From Hymenobacter sp. H14-R3 (GTDB taxonomy: Bacteria > Bacteroidota > Bacteroidia > Cytophagales > Hymenobacteraceae), in assembly GCF_030063445.1 (NCBI RefSeq), contig NZ_JASITD010000001.1, positions 186,001 through 250,000 on the forward strand: a DNA stretch of 64,000 nt, written 5' to 3'. Position 1 is the stretch's first letter; each line of letters opens with the position of its first letter. Both the position numbers and the translations under genes were made by a program. The notes beneath the pieces were generated by a model. That model was not told the origin of the DNA. It saw only the letters and a list, made by a program, of their open reading frames with translations, and made no database searches. Below, piece after piece: positions 34,538-43,713 of the stretch.

Positions 34538-35320
34538 CTACTGCAATGCTTTTTCTATGTATTCAAACGAGGTCAGAATTTCTGCCTTATCTTTTCTAAC
34601 AACAATTGTGTGTTCAAAGTGCGCGGCTGGCTTCTTATCGCGCGTGCGAATAGTCCAACCATCTTTCTCTTGCACAATATCTTTCTTACCCAGTGTCACC
34701 ATCGGCTCGATGGCAATTGTCATACCAGTTTGGAGCATCGGCCCGGAACCTCGCTTACCGTAATTAGGCACCTCAGGCTTCTCATGCAGCTTTGCTCCTA
34801 CACCATGACCTACCAACTCCCGAACCACACCGTAACCTTTGGTAGCTACGTGATTCTGAATAGCAAAACTGATATCACCAATACGATTACCACTAATGGC
34901 TTGCTCAATTCCTTTGTACAAAGAGGCTTCCGTTTCCTTCAGCAATTGTCTAATTTCTTGCGATACCTCCCCGATTGGATAAGTATAAGCACTATCAGCA
35001 TGGTAACCGTTAAGAAAGACTCCAGCATCTACCGATAAAATATCACCGCTCTTCAATGGTTCATCAGTAGCGAATCCATGTACCACAACTGAGTTGGGGC
35101 TTAAACACAAACTGTAAGGGAAATTATTATAGCCTTTAAAAGAGGGGGTAGCACCGTGGTCGCGAATGAATTCTTCGGCGCGCCGGTCTAGCTGACGCGT
35201 AGTAACTCCTTCGCGAACCATGGCAGCCACTTCACCATGCGCTCGCGCCAGCAGTTGACCTGCGGCACGCATCAAATCTATTTCTTCTTCAGTTTTGAAC
35301 TGAATAGTACCTGTTGCCAT
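34538..35320 (-). CDS. map: Type I methionyl aminopeptidase
   Basis: A 260-residue MetAP that removes the N-terminal methionine from new proteins. The five metal ligands are recognisable within the segments [18 protein letters not shown] (two Asp), [12 protein letters not shown] (His), and AIEPMVTLG (Glu) plus EHTIVV (Glu/His near the C-terminus). The gene sits between secY and infA as in many bacteria. The N-terminus lacks an extra zinc finger, so it is a type Ia form. Confidence 0.96.
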   Translation of the reverse strand: MATGTIQFKTEEEIDLMRAAGQLLARAHGEVAAMVREGVTTRQLDRRAEEFIRDHGATPSFKGYNNFPYSLCLSPNSVVVHGFATDEPLKSGDILSVDAGVFLNGYHADSAYTYPIGEVSQEIRQLLKETEASLYKGIEQAISGNRIGDISFAIQNHVATKGYGVVRELVGHGVGAKLHEKPEVPNYGKRGSGPMLQTGMTIAIEPMVTLGKKDIVQEKDGWTIRTRDKKPAAHFEHTIVVRKDKAEILTSFEYIEKALQ

Positions 35321-35330
35321 ATCTAGTCAC

Positions 35331-36647
35331 TTATGAAGCCAGCGCTACCGGCTCGGTAGTGCGACTACGCAACTTGTTCGATTTCATCATGCCATCGTAA
35401 TGACGCATTAGCAGATAACTCTCAATTTGATTGAGTGTATCAAGTACTACACCTACCATAATAATAAGCGATGTCCCCCCATAAAACAATGATAGTGGGC
35501 GAGTTACGCCTAGTAACAATGCTGCAGTAGGAAAAACAGCAATCAGCGCAAGAGCTACAGCGCCAGGCAAAGTGATACGGGTCAATATCTCATCAATAAA
35601 TTCCGAAGTATCACGCCCAGGCTTAACACCAGGAACAAATCCCCCACTCCGCTTAAGGTCGTCCGCAATCTGGTTGGGGTTGACGCTAATAGCAGTATAG
35701 AAGTATGTGAAAACAACAATAAGCAACGCAAAGACTGTATTGTACACCCAGTGCTCAGGCGAGAAATACGAAGCAATTGTAGCTGCTAAATCACTGTTCT
35801 TGTCCCAAGCAGAAGCAGCAATGCTCGGAACGAACATCAGCGACTGCGCGAATATGATAGGCATAACACCAGCAGCATTCACCTTAAGCGGAATAAACTG
35901 GCGCTGGGCATCTAATTGCGTAGTGCCGCCAACCTGCTTTGCGTACTGCACCGGAATTCGGCGAACAGCCTGTGTAAGCACGATAACTGCCATTACAACC
36001 AAGAAGAGTACGACCAATTCTAACAGGAAAATCAACGATTTATTGATGCCTTTGGCAGCTGCTTCACCAATAAGGGCGCCTGGAAGACGTGAGACGATTC
36101 CAATCATGATTATCATGGAAATGCCGTTGCCAATGCCTTTGTCTGTAATCTTTTCACCCAGCCACATGCAGAAAAGCGTTCCCGCCGTGATGATGAGCAT
36201 GGTAGATATGGTGAAGAAGGTACCAGGAGATACAATAGCCTCAGCATTAATAGTTGCTAAGAAACCAACTGATTGAGCCATCACAATTGGGATGGTCAGC
36301 AGCCGCGTATACTGGTTGATTTTCTTCCGACCTGATTCGCCTTCTTTCTGCAATTTCTGAAAGTATGGAACCGCAATAGTTAGCAGCTGCAATACAATAG
36401 AAGCAGAGATGTAGGGCATTATGCCCAACGCAAAAATGGAAGCATGGCTAAATGCTCCACCCAGCAGGGTATCTAAAATACCGAAAACGCCGCCGGTACC
36501 CGCCTTAAGACGAGTAGGGTCAACACCAGGCAACACAACGTAGCAGCCTAGCCGGTAGATAGCAATGAAAAAAAGCGTATTGAGGATTCGCGTACGCAAA
36601 TCCTCAATCGCAAAGATATTCTTTATCGTGTTGATAAACTTATTCAT
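35331..36647 (-). CDS. secY: Protein translocase subunit SecY
   Basis: A 438-residue membrane protein with ten hydrophobic segments, the channel of the Sec translocon. Typical parts are the N-terminal helix region IAIYRLGCYVVLPGVD, the plug-side GGAFSHASIFALGIMPYISASI, and the cytosolic loop GFVPGVKPGRDTSEFIDEILTRIT used by SecA and ribosomes. It follows rplO with 16 bases and precedes map by 10. Confidence 0.98.
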   Translation of the reverse strand: MNKFINTIKNIFAIEDLRTRILNTLFFIAIYRLGCYVVLPGVDPTRLKAGTGGVFGILDTLLGGAFSHASIFALGIMPYISASIVLQLLTIAVPYFQKLQKEGESGRKKINQYTRLLTIPIVMAQSVGFLATINAEAIVSPGTFFTISTMLIITAGTLFCMWLGEKITDKGIGNGISMIIMIGIVSRLPGALIGEAAAKGINKSLIFLLELVVLFLVVMAVIVLTQAVRRIPVQYAKQVGGTTQLDAQRQFIPLKVNAAGVMPIIFAQSLMFVPSIAASAWDKNSDLAATIASYFSPEHWVYNTVFALLIVVFTYFYTAISVNPNQIADDLKRSGGFVPGVKPGRDTSEFIDEILTRITLPGAVALALIAVFPTAALLLGVTRPLSLFYGGTSLIIMVGVVLDTLNQIESYLLMRHYDGMMKSNKLRSRTTEPVALAS

Positions 36648-36663
36648 TGCTCGTGTTTAGTAG

Positions 36664-37110
36664 TTACAACGTAACAACCTTGCCACCGGCTTTCTCAATA
36701 GCCTCAACGGCTGATTTTGAGAAAGCGTGAGCGTGTACTTCCAGAGCGGTAGTGAGTTCACCACGGCCGAGGATTTTAATTTTGGCATTCTTCGATGCCA
36801 AACCAGCTCCTACGAAGTAAGCTTGGTCCATAGCGGTTACCGTGCCTTTTTCGAGTAACCCCTGAAGCACGTCGAGATTAATACCCTTAAACTCAACGCG
36901 GTTAATGTTCGTGAAACCGAATTTTGGAACACGACGCTGGAGAGGCATTTGGCCACCTTCGAAGCCCGACTTACGCGAGTAACCCGAACGTGACTTAGCA
37001 CCTTTGTGACCACGGGTAGCAGTACCACCACCACCGGAGCCCTCACCACGGCCAAGGCGCTTATTATTGCGCGTCGAGCCAGCGGCGGGTTTTAGATTGG
37101 AAAGATTCAT
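36664..37110 (-). CDS. rplO: 50S ribosomal protein L15
   Basis: A 148-residue L15. The Gly-rich N-terminus ([29 protein letters not shown]) extends into the 23S rRNA core, and the globular part ends [21 protein letters not shown]. It is followed by secY, the standard order. Confidence 0.97.
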   Translation of the reverse strand: MNLSNLKPAAGSTRNNKRLGRGEGSGGGGTATRGHKGAKSRSGYSRKSGFEGGQMPLQRRVPKFGFTNINRVEFKGINLDVLQGLLEKGTVTAMDQAYFVGAGLASKNAKIKILGRGELTTALEVHAHAFSKSAVEAIEKAGGKVVTL

Positions 37111-37125
37111 GACTGTGATAATCGC

Positions 37126-37305
37126 TTACAGTTCGGTTACTTCCAGCAGATGCTTCACCGAAGCTACCATGCCCAAAATGCTGGCATTGGCTTCGTGGGT
37201 TGCAGTGCTGTTCATTTTATTCAGGCCGAGGGCCTGCACGGTGCGCTTCTGACGCTCGGGGCGGTCAATGGCGCTGCGCACGAGCTTTACTTGAATCTGT
37301 GGCAT
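37126..37305 (-). CDS. rpmD: 50S ribosomal protein L30
   Basis: A 59-residue L30 (MPQIQVKLVRSAIDRPERQK at the start, VKHLLEVTEL at the end). The ATG at 37305 gives the family length; the long frame upstream is not conserved. It is embedded between rpsE and rplO with gaps of 7 and 15 bases. Confidence 0.96.
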   Translation of the reverse strand: MPQIQVKLVRSAIDRPERQKRTVQALGLNKMNSTATHEANASILGMVASVKHLLEVTEL

Positions 37306-37312
37306 AGTCAAA

Positions 37313-37927
37313 TTAACCGTTAAAAACGCGGGCGAGAGAAATACCACGAGCCTGTGCAATTTGCAACGGGTCGCGCATTTTAGCCAAAGCAGCAAAGGTA
37401 GCCTTTACTACGTTGTGAGGGTTGGAAGAGCCTTTTGACTTGGCCAGTACATCCTTAATACCAGCCGATTCAAACACGGCACGCATGGCACCGCCAGCAA
37501 TTACACCCGTACCAGCCGCAGCAGGCTGCACCAGTACGAAACCTCCACCGTAACGGCCTTCCATGATATGCGGAACGGTGTGCTTGTACAGCGGCACCTT
37601 CACTACATTCTTTTTAGCATCGTCGATGCCCTTAGCAATAGCGTCGGTTACTTCGTTGGCTTTGCCTAGTCCGTAGCCTACGTTGCCTTTGCCGTCACCT
37701 ACTACTACGATAGCCGAAAAGCTGAAGCGACGACCACCTTTCACCACTTTGGCTACACGGTTGATAGCTACTACTTTCTCTTTGAGGTCCGACTCACCCT
37801 GAACAGAGTTATCGTTGCCACGGCCACCGCGGTCGTTGCCACGACGGTCGTTACCACCTCGATTGTTGCCACCGCGGTCGTTTCCACCAGGAGCGCCACC
37901 ACGGTTGTTGTTAGTATACTCTGCCAT
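37313..37927 (-). CDS. rpsE: 30S ribosomal protein S5 with RGG-like N-terminal extension
   Basis: A 204-residue S5. The first 38 residues are a low-complexity Asn/Arg/Gly/Asp stretch with repeated GGNDRGG and GGNNRGG units, absent from E. coli S5. The S5 double-stranded-RNA-binding domain starts near residue 43 ([23 protein letters not shown]), and the S5 C-terminal domain follows. S5 contributes to mRNA unwinding and decoding accuracy. The role of the extension is unknown; a similar tail is on S3 in the same cluster. Confidence 0.97.
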   Translation of the reverse strand: MAEYTNNNRGGAPGGNDRGGNNRGGNDRRGNDRGGRGNDNSVQGESDLKEKVVAINRVAKVVKGGRRFSFSAIVVVGDGKGNVGYGLGKANEVTDAIAKGIDDAKKNVVKVPLYKHTVPHIMEGRYGGGFVLVQPAAAGTGVIAGGAMRAVFESAGIKDVLAKSKGSSNPHNVVKATFAALAKMRDPLQIAQARGISLARVFNG

Positions 37928-37932
37928 GATGC

Positions 37933-38283
37933 TTAGAAATTGAGGCCGCCTTCGCGAGCTCCTTCGGCTAGTGATTTAATACGGCCGTGATAGAGATAGC
38001 CCGAGCGGTCGAACACCACTTTCGTGATACCAGCCTCTTGTGCTTTGGCGGCGATTTCGCGGCCAACGGCAGCGGCCAGAGCCACACCGTTACCGCCTTC
38101 TGCCGTTACCTTTTTCGACGAAGCAGCAGCCAGCGTGCGGCCAGCCGAGTCGTCAATAATCTGGGCGTAGATACCTGTGTTGGAACGGAACACCGACAGA
38201 CGCGGGCGCTCCGAAGTACCAGACACTTTCGTGCGGATGATGCGCTGAATGCGCTTCCGGCGAGTTGCTTTATCGAAAGCCAT
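37933..38283 (-). CDS. rplR: 50S ribosomal protein L18
   Basis: A 116-residue L18 that binds 5S rRNA together with L5. It shows [38 protein letters not shown] and ends [26 protein letters not shown]. The place between rplF and rpsE is standard. Confidence 0.97.
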   Translation of the reverse strand: MAFDKATRRKRIQRIIRTKVSGTSERPRLSVFRSNTGIYAQIIDDSAGRTLAAASSKKVTAEGGNGVALAAAVGREIAAKAQEAGITKVVFDRSGYLYHGRIKSLAEGAREGGLNF

Positions 38284-38292
38284 GATACTAGA

Positions 38293-38850
38293 TTACTTTT
38301 TAGCGGCAGTCTTGCCGGCTTTACGACGAACAATCTCACCCACAAAGCGCACACCTTTGCCTTTGTAAGGCTCTACTTTCCGCAACGAGCGGATTTTGGC
38401 GGCTACCTGACCGATAAGCTGCTTATCGATGCTGGTCAGGGTTACAATGGGGTTTTTACCTTTTTCAGTAACGGCAGTGGCCAGTACTTCGGGAGGCATT
38501 GCCAAGTACACGTTGTGCGAGTAGCCGAGTGAAAGCTCCAGCGACTTACCTGACACGGTAGCCTTATAGCCTACACCTACCAACTCAAGCTTATGCTCGT
38601 AGCCGGTGTTAACGCCGGTAATCATGTTATTGATTAGCGAGCGGTACAGGCCATGCATGGCTTTGTGACGCTTCTGTTCCGTAGGGCGGGTTACCACTAC
38701 GTTGCCGTCTTCCGTAGCTACCGCAATATCGCGGTCTACAGCCTGGGTCAAGGTGCCTTTCGGGCCTTTCACCGTTACGGTGTTCTCGTTGTCGACCGAT
38801 ACCTGCACGCCGGCGGGCAGTGCAATCGGTAGTTTGCCAATGCGGGACAT
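38293..38850 (-). CDS. rplF: 50S ribosomal protein L6
   Basis: A 185-residue L6 with two repeated domains, located near the factor-binding site of the large subunit. It begins MSRIGKLPIALPAGVQVSVD and has the C-terminal motif VRKVEPYKGKGVRFVGEIVRRKAGKTAAKK. It follows rpsH by 21 bases. Confidence 0.98.
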   Translation of the reverse strand: MSRIGKLPIALPAGVQVSVDNENTVTVKGPKGTLTQAVDRDIAVATEDGNVVVTRPTEQKRHKAMHGLYRSLINNMITGVNTGYEHKLELVGVGYKATVSGKSLELSLGYSHNVYLAMPPEVLATAVTEKGKNPIVTLTSIDKQLIGQVAAKIRSLRKVEPYKGKGVRFVGEIVRRKAGKTAAKK

Positions 38851-38871
38851 ATAGATACTAGGGCTTAGCGG

Positions 38872-39270
38872 TTAGTACACGTAGCACAGCACCTCGCCGC
38901 CCACGTTCTCGTTTTTAGCCTCCTTCTCAGTCATTACCCCTTTCGAGGTCGACAGGATGGCGATGCCCAAACCACTCAATACGCGGGGCAGGTTATCGGC
39001 AGCGCGATACTGGCGCAGACCGGGCGTGCTCACACGGTCCAGCTTGGTAATAGCCGGAGCCTTCGTAGTGGGGTTGTACTTCAAGGCGATTTTAATCACA
39101 CCTTGGGCCGAAGTATCATCAAAACGGTAGCTCTGAATGTAGCCCTTGTGATAGAGCACTTTCGTGATTTCCTTTTTGATGTTGCTGGCCGGGATTTCCA
39201 CCACCCGGTGGTTCGCCTTGAGGGCGTTGCGCAACCGGGTCAGGTAATCAGCAATCGGGTCAGTATTCAT
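38872..39270 (-). CDS. rpsH: 30S ribosomal protein S8
   Basis: A 132-residue S8, a central-domain binder of 16S rRNA. It starts MNTDPIADYLTRLRNALKAN and ends with ILSTSKGVMTEKEAKNENVGGEVLCYVY, the normal conserved end. Uniquely in this cluster it is separated from the gene before it (rpsN) by 309 bases containing a terminator and a promoter, so it heads its own transcript. In E. coli S8 is the regulator of the spc operon. Confidence 0.98.
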   Translation of the reverse strand: MNTDPIADYLTRLRNALKANHRVVEIPASNIKKEITKVLYHKGYIQSYRFDDTSAQGVIKIALKYNPTTKAPAITKLDRVSTPGLRQYRAADNLPRVLSGLGIAILSTSKGVMTEKEAKNENVGGEVLCYVY

Positions 39271-39453
39271 TTAGTTTAAGTAGGTCCTTGTTACGGGACC
39301 ACAAAGATAAGAAAATTTCGACGCACTAGCTACTGCCGTACAACGAAATCTCGGTTAAGACTACTGGGCTCGGCTTTCGGAGCCAGCCCATGGTTTCTTT
39401 CGGCAACCTGCCAAATAGGGTGGGCAAGCCCACGGGTACTCTCTTTCGGGGTG
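39271..39453 (-). promoter_or_regulatory. Long structured leader of rpsH
   Basis: The region between the promoter and the rpsH start is about 180 bases. It contains a stem built from GGGCT and GGCT pairing with AGCC and AGCCC around 39367-39391, with a one-base bulge. Such a leader is a candidate S8-binding autoregulatory element (inference). Confidence 0.5.
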
Positions 39454-39486
39454 CAAAGGTAGCAGCAAGCGCGGTACTTATGCAAG
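39454..39486 (-). promoter_or_regulatory. Promoter of the rpsH transcript
   Basis: The minus strand reads TACCTTTG at 39461-39454, an exact -7 box, with CTTG (one mismatch to TTTG) 21 bases upstream at 39486-39483. It lies between the rpsN terminator and the rpsH leader. Confidence 0.68.
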
Positions 39487-39522
39487 AGGACCAGCTAATA
39501 AAATTCTTGTCTGTTACGTAAA

Positions 39523-39558
39523 AGCAAAAAGCCCCCAACTCCAAGAGTTGAGGGCTTT
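39523..39558 (-). terminator. Intrinsic terminator after rpsN
   Basis: On the minus strand AAAGCCCTCAACT (39558-39546) pairs with AGTTGGGGGCTTT (39540-39528) with one mismatch, followed by TTGCTTTTACG. It starts 21 bases beyond the rpsN stop and ends the S10-side transcript. Confidence 0.85.
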
Positions 39559-39579
39559 CGATGTTAGAGACAATTTATA

Positions 39580-39849
39580 CTACCAACTCGACTTCGTCAC
39601 GCCGGGAATCTTACCAGCCAGCGCCATTTCGCGGAAGCGAACGCGACTGATGCCAAACTTGCGCATGTAGCCACGGGGGCGGCCGTCAATCATGTCGCGG
39701 TTGTGCAGGCGCACGGGCGAAGAGTTGCGGGGCAACTTGTCGAGGCCAAGGTAATCGCCTGCTGCTTTTAGAGCCTTACGCTTATCGGCGTAGCGGGCTA
39801 CCAGGGCAATGCGCTTGCGAGCCCGGGCTTTGATGGATTCTTTAGCCAT
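39580..39849 (-). CDS. rpsN: 30S ribosomal protein S14, zinc-free type
   Basis: An 89-residue S14 with the C-terminal [37 protein letters not shown] pattern (the visible form is [20 protein letters not shown]). It has no CxxC pairs, so it is the zinc-free long form. Its start overlaps the rplE stop codon by one base. Confidence 0.97.
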   Translation of the reverse strand: MAKESIKARARKRIALVARYADKRKALKAAGDYLGLDKLPRNSSPVRLHNRDMIDGRPRGYMRKFGISRVRFREMALAGKIPGVTKSSW

Positions 39850-40406
39850 TATTCAACTTCCTTTTTAGCGTTAGCGAAGGGCATACCGAAAGCGCGGAGC
39901 AACTCGTAGCTCTGCTCATCGTTTTCGGCAGTCGTTACGAAGGTGATATCCATACCGGAGATGCCTTTGATTTTATCAATAGAAATCTCGGGAAAGATAA
40001 TCTGCTCCTTCACGCCGAGGGTATAGTTACCCCGACCGTCGAATCCCTTGTCGTTGATGCCTTTGAAGTCCCGCACGCGGGGCAGAGCTACCGTCAAAAG
40101 ACGGTCAAGGAATTCGTACATCCGCTCGCCGCGCAACGTAACGCGCGCACCAATGGGCATACCTTCTCGGAGTTTGAAGTTCGAAACCGAGCGCTTAGCG
40201 ATGGTAGGAACAGCCTTTTGACCAGTAATGGTCGTCAACTCCTCTACCCCGTTGTCAACCAATTTCTTGTCAGCAACAGCGGCACCGATGCCCCGGTTGA
40301 TACAGATTTTGGTTATGCGCGGTACCTGCATGATACTCTTGAACTGGAATTTCTCCTGGAGCGCTGGTACTACTTCTTTCTGATATTTATCTTTAAGTCG
40401 AGCCAT
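39849..40406 (-). CDS. rplE: 50S ribosomal protein L5
   Basis: A 185-residue L5 that binds 5S rRNA and contacts the P-site tRNA. Markers are [23 protein letters not shown] near the N-terminus and [30 protein letters not shown] near the C-terminus. It follows rplX after 12 bases. Confidence 0.98.
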   Translation of the reverse strand: MARLKDKYQKEVVPALQEKFQFKSIMQVPRITKICINRGIGAAVADKKLVDNGVEELTTITGQKAVPTIAKRSVSNFKLREGMPIGARVTLRGERMYEFLDRLLTVALPRVRDFKGINDKGFDGRGNYTLGVKEQIIFPEISIDKIKGISGMDITFVTTAENDEQSYELLRAFGMPFANAKKEVE

Positions 40407-40418
40407 TATCGTAACGAA

Positions 40419-40682
40419 TTAAGAGTTGGCCGAATCAACCTTCTTCACGTTGGATACGTGCATCGGGCTCTCGATTTTGGTAATGCCACCCTGGGGGTTC
40501 TTGGCACTCGGCTTATTATGCTTCGTTACCAGGTTGAGGCCTTCTACGATAACACGCTGCGTAGAGCGGTTTACCGATTTGATGATGCCGGTCTTGGTGC
40601 GCTCGTCGCCAGCAATAACTTTCACGAGGTCACCGGTTTTCACGTGCAAGTGCACGGCCGGAGCTTTTGCTTTAGTTGCCAT
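40419..40682 (-). CDS. rplX: 50S ribosomal protein L24
   Basis: An 87-residue L24, an assembly initiator at the tunnel exit. It contains the KOW motif (KTGDLVKVIAGDERTKTGIIKSVNRS) and HVSNVKKVD near the end. Short compared with E. coli's 104 residues, but the core is complete. It follows rplN after three bases. Confidence 0.96.
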   Translation of the reverse strand: MATKAKAPAVHLHVKTGDLVKVIAGDERTKTGIIKSVNRSTQRVIVEGLNLVTKHNKPSAKNPQGGITKIESPMHVSNVKKVDSANS

Positions 40683-40685
40683 AGC

Positions 40686-41054
40686 TTAGATTACTTCAGG
40701 GGCCAGCGATACGATTTTCATGAACTGCTTCTCGCGCAGCTCACGTGCCACCGGCCCGAAAATGCGCGTGCCGCGGGGCTCGTCGTTGTTGTTGAGCAGT
40801 ACAGCAGCGTTATCGTCGAAGCGGATGTAAGAACCGTCCTTACGACGGATTTCTTTCTTCACGCGCACGATAACAGCCTTGCTAACAGTACCTTTCTTGG
40901 CATTGCCCGAAGGAATTGCCGACTTGATAGCAACCACGATTTTATCACCAACCGTAGCGTACTTCTTGCCCGTGCCACCCAGTACGCGGATGCAGAGCAC
41001 TTCCTTGGCGCCGCTATTGTCGGCCACCGTGAGGCGGGATTCTTGCTGTATCAT
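40686..41054 (-). CDS. rplN: 50S ribosomal protein L14
   Basis: A 122-residue L14 located at the subunit interface. It begins [27 protein letters not shown] and ends [12 protein letters not shown], the conserved ends. It lies between rpsQ and rplX with gaps of 9 and 3 bases. Confidence 0.98.
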   Translation of the reverse strand: MIQQESRLTVADNSGAKEVLCIRVLGGTGKKYATVGDKIVVAIKSAIPSGNAKKGTVSKAVIVRVKKEIRRKDGSYIRFDDNAAVLLNNNDEPRGTRIFGPVARELREKQFMKIVSLAPEVI

Positions 41055-41063
41055 CGTTCAGGA

Positions 41064-41363
41064 TTATTTAGCACGTTCAACAATTTCAACCAAGCGCCAG
41101 CGCTTGGTTTTGCTCAGAGGGCGGGTGCTCATGATGCGCACCAAGTCACCTTCGCCACACTCGTTTTTCTCGTCGTGGGCGTGGAACTTGGTAGTCTTGC
41201 TCACGAACTTGCCGTAAATCGGATGCTGGTGTTTTGCAACTACCGCAACCGTGATGGACTTATCCATCTTGCTGCTGGTCACCTTGCCCACGATTTCTTT
41301 CCGCATGTTGCGGTCCGAAGCATTGTCGTGAGCCGGCAACAGGTTTTCTTGAGTCGGTTCCAT
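41064..41363 (-). CDS. rpsQ: 30S ribosomal protein S17
   Basis: A 99-residue S17 with the OB-fold core [22 protein letters not shown] and the motif [31 protein letters not shown]. About 15 residues at the N-terminus ([16 protein letters not shown]) are not conserved, so an internal ATG at the MRKEIVGKV position (41306) is an alternative start. Confidence 0.96.
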   Translation of the reverse strand: MEPTQENLLPAHDNASDRNMRKEIVGKVTSSKMDKSITVAVVAKHQHPIYGKFVSKTTKFHAHDEKNECGEGDLVRIMSTRPLSKTKRWRLVEIVERAK

Positions 41364-41365
41364 TA

Positions 41366-41575
41366 CTAAGCTTTGTTAGAAGCCTGCTCATTGTTCCGAC
41401 GCGAAACTTCCGTTTGCAGGCGAGCAACGGTTTTGCGGTTGGCCTTCAGGCGGCCGGGGTTTTCGAGCGGGCTAATAGCGTGCGCAAAGCGCATCTGCTG
41501 GCCGTTGGTTTGCTCGGTTTTAAGCTGGGTGCGCAGGTCGTCGACCGACAGGGCGCGAATTTCTTCGTTTTTCAT
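41366..41575 (-). CDS. rpmC: 50S ribosomal protein L29
   Basis: A 69-residue L29, mostly two helices at the tunnel exit near the SRP and trigger-factor docking site. It starts [18 protein letters not shown] and has the [16 protein letters not shown] centre. ATG 41575 fits the family; it follows rplP after four bases. Confidence 0.95.
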   Translation of the reverse strand: MKNEEIRALSVDDLRTQLKTEQTNGQQMRFAHAISPLENPGRLKANRKTVARLQTEVSRRNNEQASNKA

Positions 41576-41579
41576 CGGA

Positions 41580-42008
41580 TTAAGCAACGTTATCTACGTA
41601 GTCGCGACGAACTACGAAGGAGGTGCGAACCGGCAGCTTCTGAGCAGCCAGACGCAGCGACTCTTTTGCAGTTTCGAGGCTAACGCCATCCGATTCAAAC
41701 ATGATTTGACCAGGCTTCACGCATGCTACCCAATACTCGGGTGAACCTTTACCCTTACCCATCCGCACTTCAGCAGGCTTCTTGGTAATTGGCTTATCTG
41801 GGAAAATGCGAATCCATACTTGCCCTTCGCGTTTCATAGCACGGGTCATGGCAATACGGGCAGCCTCAATCTGGCGAGCCGTAATCCAAGAAATTTCCAG
41901 TGACTTAAGCGCGAACGAACCGAAGTCTATGGAGCTGCCGCGGTAGGCCAAGCCTGTTACGCGACCCTTTTGCATCTTGCGATACTTGGTCCTTTTCGGT
42001 TGTAACAT
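41580..42008 (-). CDS. rplP: 50S ribosomal protein L16
   Basis: A 142-residue L16, needed to shape the A-site region of the 50S subunit. It starts [19 protein letters not shown] and contains [32 protein letters not shown]. It follows rpsC after a 93-base gap with a hairpin. Confidence 0.98.
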   Translation of the reverse strand: MLQPKRTKYRKMQKGRVTGLAYRGSSIDFGSFALKSLEISWITARQIEAARIAMTRAMKREGQVWIRIFPDKPITKKPAEVRMGKGKGSPEYWVACVKPGQIMFESDGVSLETAKESLRLAAQKLPVRTSFVVRRDYVDNVA

Positions 42009-42048
42009 TTGAGTAAAAAAAGAAAACTTGAAAAATATTAGCAGTGAA

Positions 42049-42080
42049 CCGTACCCTGAACAAAATGATTCAGGATACGG
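42049..42080 (-). other. Hairpin between rpsC and rplP
   Basis: CCGTACCCTGAA (42049-42060) pairs with TTCAGGATACGG (42069-42080) with one mismatch. On the minus strand it is followed after about ten bases by an AT-rich tail (AATATTTTTC), so a weak terminator or a processing site is possible. Confidence 0.6.
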
Positions 42081-42101
42081 CTCAGACTAGTTTGCTATAA
42101 C

Positions 42102-43001
42102 CTAACGACGGGGGCCGCCACCTTGACCGCTACGGTTGCCACCGCCAGCGGGGCCACCACCTTGACCACCACGGTTACCACCGCCGGCAGGGCCACCCTG
42201 GCCGCCACGAGGGCCGCCAGCAGCGCCGTCACGACGCGGACCACGGTCGCCATCGCGACGCGGACCACGGTCGTTGCGGTCACCATCGCGGCGCGGGCCA
42301 CGGTCGCCACCACGGCCACCACGGTCGTCACCACCCTGCTGACCAGCAGGGACTTGGTTGGGCGATAGATCGGGCTTGCCGAACACCTCACCGCGCATCA
42401 CCCACACCTTGATGCCAATTTTGCCATATACCGTTTGGGCTTCTGACAAAGCGTAGTCGATGTCAGCGCGCAGCGTGTGCAGCGGAGTACGACCTTCTTT
42501 GTACTGCTCCGAACGGGCAATCTCAGCACCACCTAGGCGACCACCGCACTGAATCTTGATGCCTTCAGCACCAGCCCGCATAGCAGCCTGGATAGACATC
42601 TTCATGGCGCGACGGAACGAGATACGAGCAGCCAACTGCTGAGCGATGCTCTCGCCTACTAGGCGAGCGTCCAGCTCGGGGCGCTTAATCTCGAAGATGT
42701 TGATTTGAACGTCCTTCTTGGTGATTTCCTTGAGCTCGTCCTTAATCTTATCTACCTCCTGGCCGCCTTTACCGATTACCACACCCGGACGAGCCGTGTT
42801 GATGGTAATAGTAATCCGCTTCAGGGTGCGCTCGATAACGATGCGCGAGATACCACCCTTTTGGATACGGGCGTTGATGTACTTGCGGATTTTCTCGTCT
42901 TCAACGAGTTTGTCGGCAAAATCCTTGCCGCCGTACCAGTTTGAGTCCCAGCCTTTAATAACGCCGAGTCGGAAACCAACGGGATTTACTTTCTGTCCCA
43001 T
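42102..43001 (-). CDS. rpsC: 30S ribosomal protein S3 with RGG-like C-terminal tail
   Basis: A 299-residue S3. Residues 1 to about 215 form the normal protein: a KH-type domain (about 40-110, [18 protein letters not shown]) and the C-terminal domain with [26 protein letters not shown]. It sits at the mRNA entry tunnel. Beyond residue 220 comes a tail of roughly 75 residues made of repeated [15 protein letters not shown] and GGGNRGG units, absent from E. coli S3 (233 residues). The DNA of this tail is strongly repetitive. Confidence 0.97.
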   Translation of the reverse strand: MGQKVNPVGFRLGVIKGWDSNWYGGKDFADKLVEDEKIRKYINARIQKGGISRIVIERTLKRITITINTARPGVVIGKGGQEVDKIKDELKEITKKDVQINIFEIKRPELDARLVGESIAQQLAARISFRRAMKMSIQAAMRAGAEGIKIQCGGRLGGAEIARSEQYKEGRTPLHTLRADIDYALSEAQTVYGKIGIKVWVMRGEVFGKPDLSPNQVPAGQQGGDDRGGRGGDRGPRRDGDRNDRGPRRDGDRGPRRDGAAGGPRGGQGGPAGGGNRGGQGGGPAGGGNRSGQGGGPRR

Positions 43002-43007
43002 GATAAA

Positions 43008-43430
43008 TTAAGCGTTGGCGGGGGTTTCAGTGGGGGTAGCAGCAAGGCGAGTCAGCGCGTTAAGCTCTTTCTTCGACATATGCGACTCACGCTGCGGACC
43101 AACCGTCAGCGTGATGTGGTTCGAGCGCTTGCGGATGCGGTGACCACGGCCCTGGGGGGCGGGACGCAGACGCTTTAGTTGACGTCCTTCGTCTACCGAA
43201 ATCTCGGTTACACAAAGGTTAGCATCTTCGATGCGCTCCTCGGGGTTTTTCTGCTGCCAGTTGGCCAAAGCCGATAGGAGCAGCTTCTCAACGCGCTCAG
43301 CGCCCGAGTTAGCCTCGAAGCGGAGCAGACCGAGGGCCTGGGTTACGCGCTTACCGCGAACCAGATTGGCTACCAAGCGCATCTTGCGCGGCGAGGTAGG
43401 CACGTTACGGAGTTTGGCTACTGCTTCCAT
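43008..43430 (-). CDS. rplV: 50S ribosomal protein L22
   Basis: A 140-residue L22 whose beta-hairpin lines the exit tunnel near the macrolide site. It begins [26 protein letters not shown] and has [26 protein letters not shown] in the hairpin region. ATG 43430 is chosen because a longer frame would overlap rpsS out of frame. Confidence 0.97.
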   Translation of the reverse strand: MEAVAKLRNVPTSPRKMRLVANLVRGKRVTQALGLLRFEANSGAERVEKLLLSALANWQQKNPEERIEDANLCVTEISVDEGRQLKRLRPAPQGRGHRIRKRSNHITLTVGPQRESHMSKKELNALTRLAATPTETPANA

Positions 43431-43431
43431 C

Positions 43432-43710
43432 TTAACGCTTGCCTTTATCTTTTTTGGCGACGTGACCACGGAAGTTGCGCGTTGGCGCAAACTCGCCGAG
43501 CTTGTGGCCGACCATGTTTTCAGTTACATAGACCGGGATGAACTTGTTCCCGTTGTGGACTGCGAAGGTGTGGCCTACGAAGTCGGGCGAAATCATCGAG
43601 CGCCGCGACCAAGTTTTAACCACTGACTTCTTGCCAGCGCTTTCCAGCGCTTCTACCTTTTTCTCGAGCCGGAAGTCAATGTACGGCCCTTTTTTGAGTG
43701 AACGTGCCAT
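43432..43710 (-). CDS. rpsS: 30S ribosomal protein S19
   Basis: A 92-residue S19 of the 30S head. It starts [20 protein letters not shown] and contains [26 protein letters not shown]. Spacing to rplV is one base and to rplB three bases. Confidence 0.98.
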   Translation of the reverse strand: MARSLKKGPYIDFRLEKKVEALESAGKKSVVKTWSRRSMISPDFVGHTFAVHNGNKFIPVYVTENMVGHKLGEFAPTRNFRGHVAKKDKGKR

Positions 43711-43713
43711 ATA

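Noticed and set aside
42095..42391. Repetitive DNA that looks like a short tandem-repeat or CRISPR-like array
   Set aside because: It is the coding DNA of the S3 low-complexity tail; units are irregular and in frame, with no spacers.
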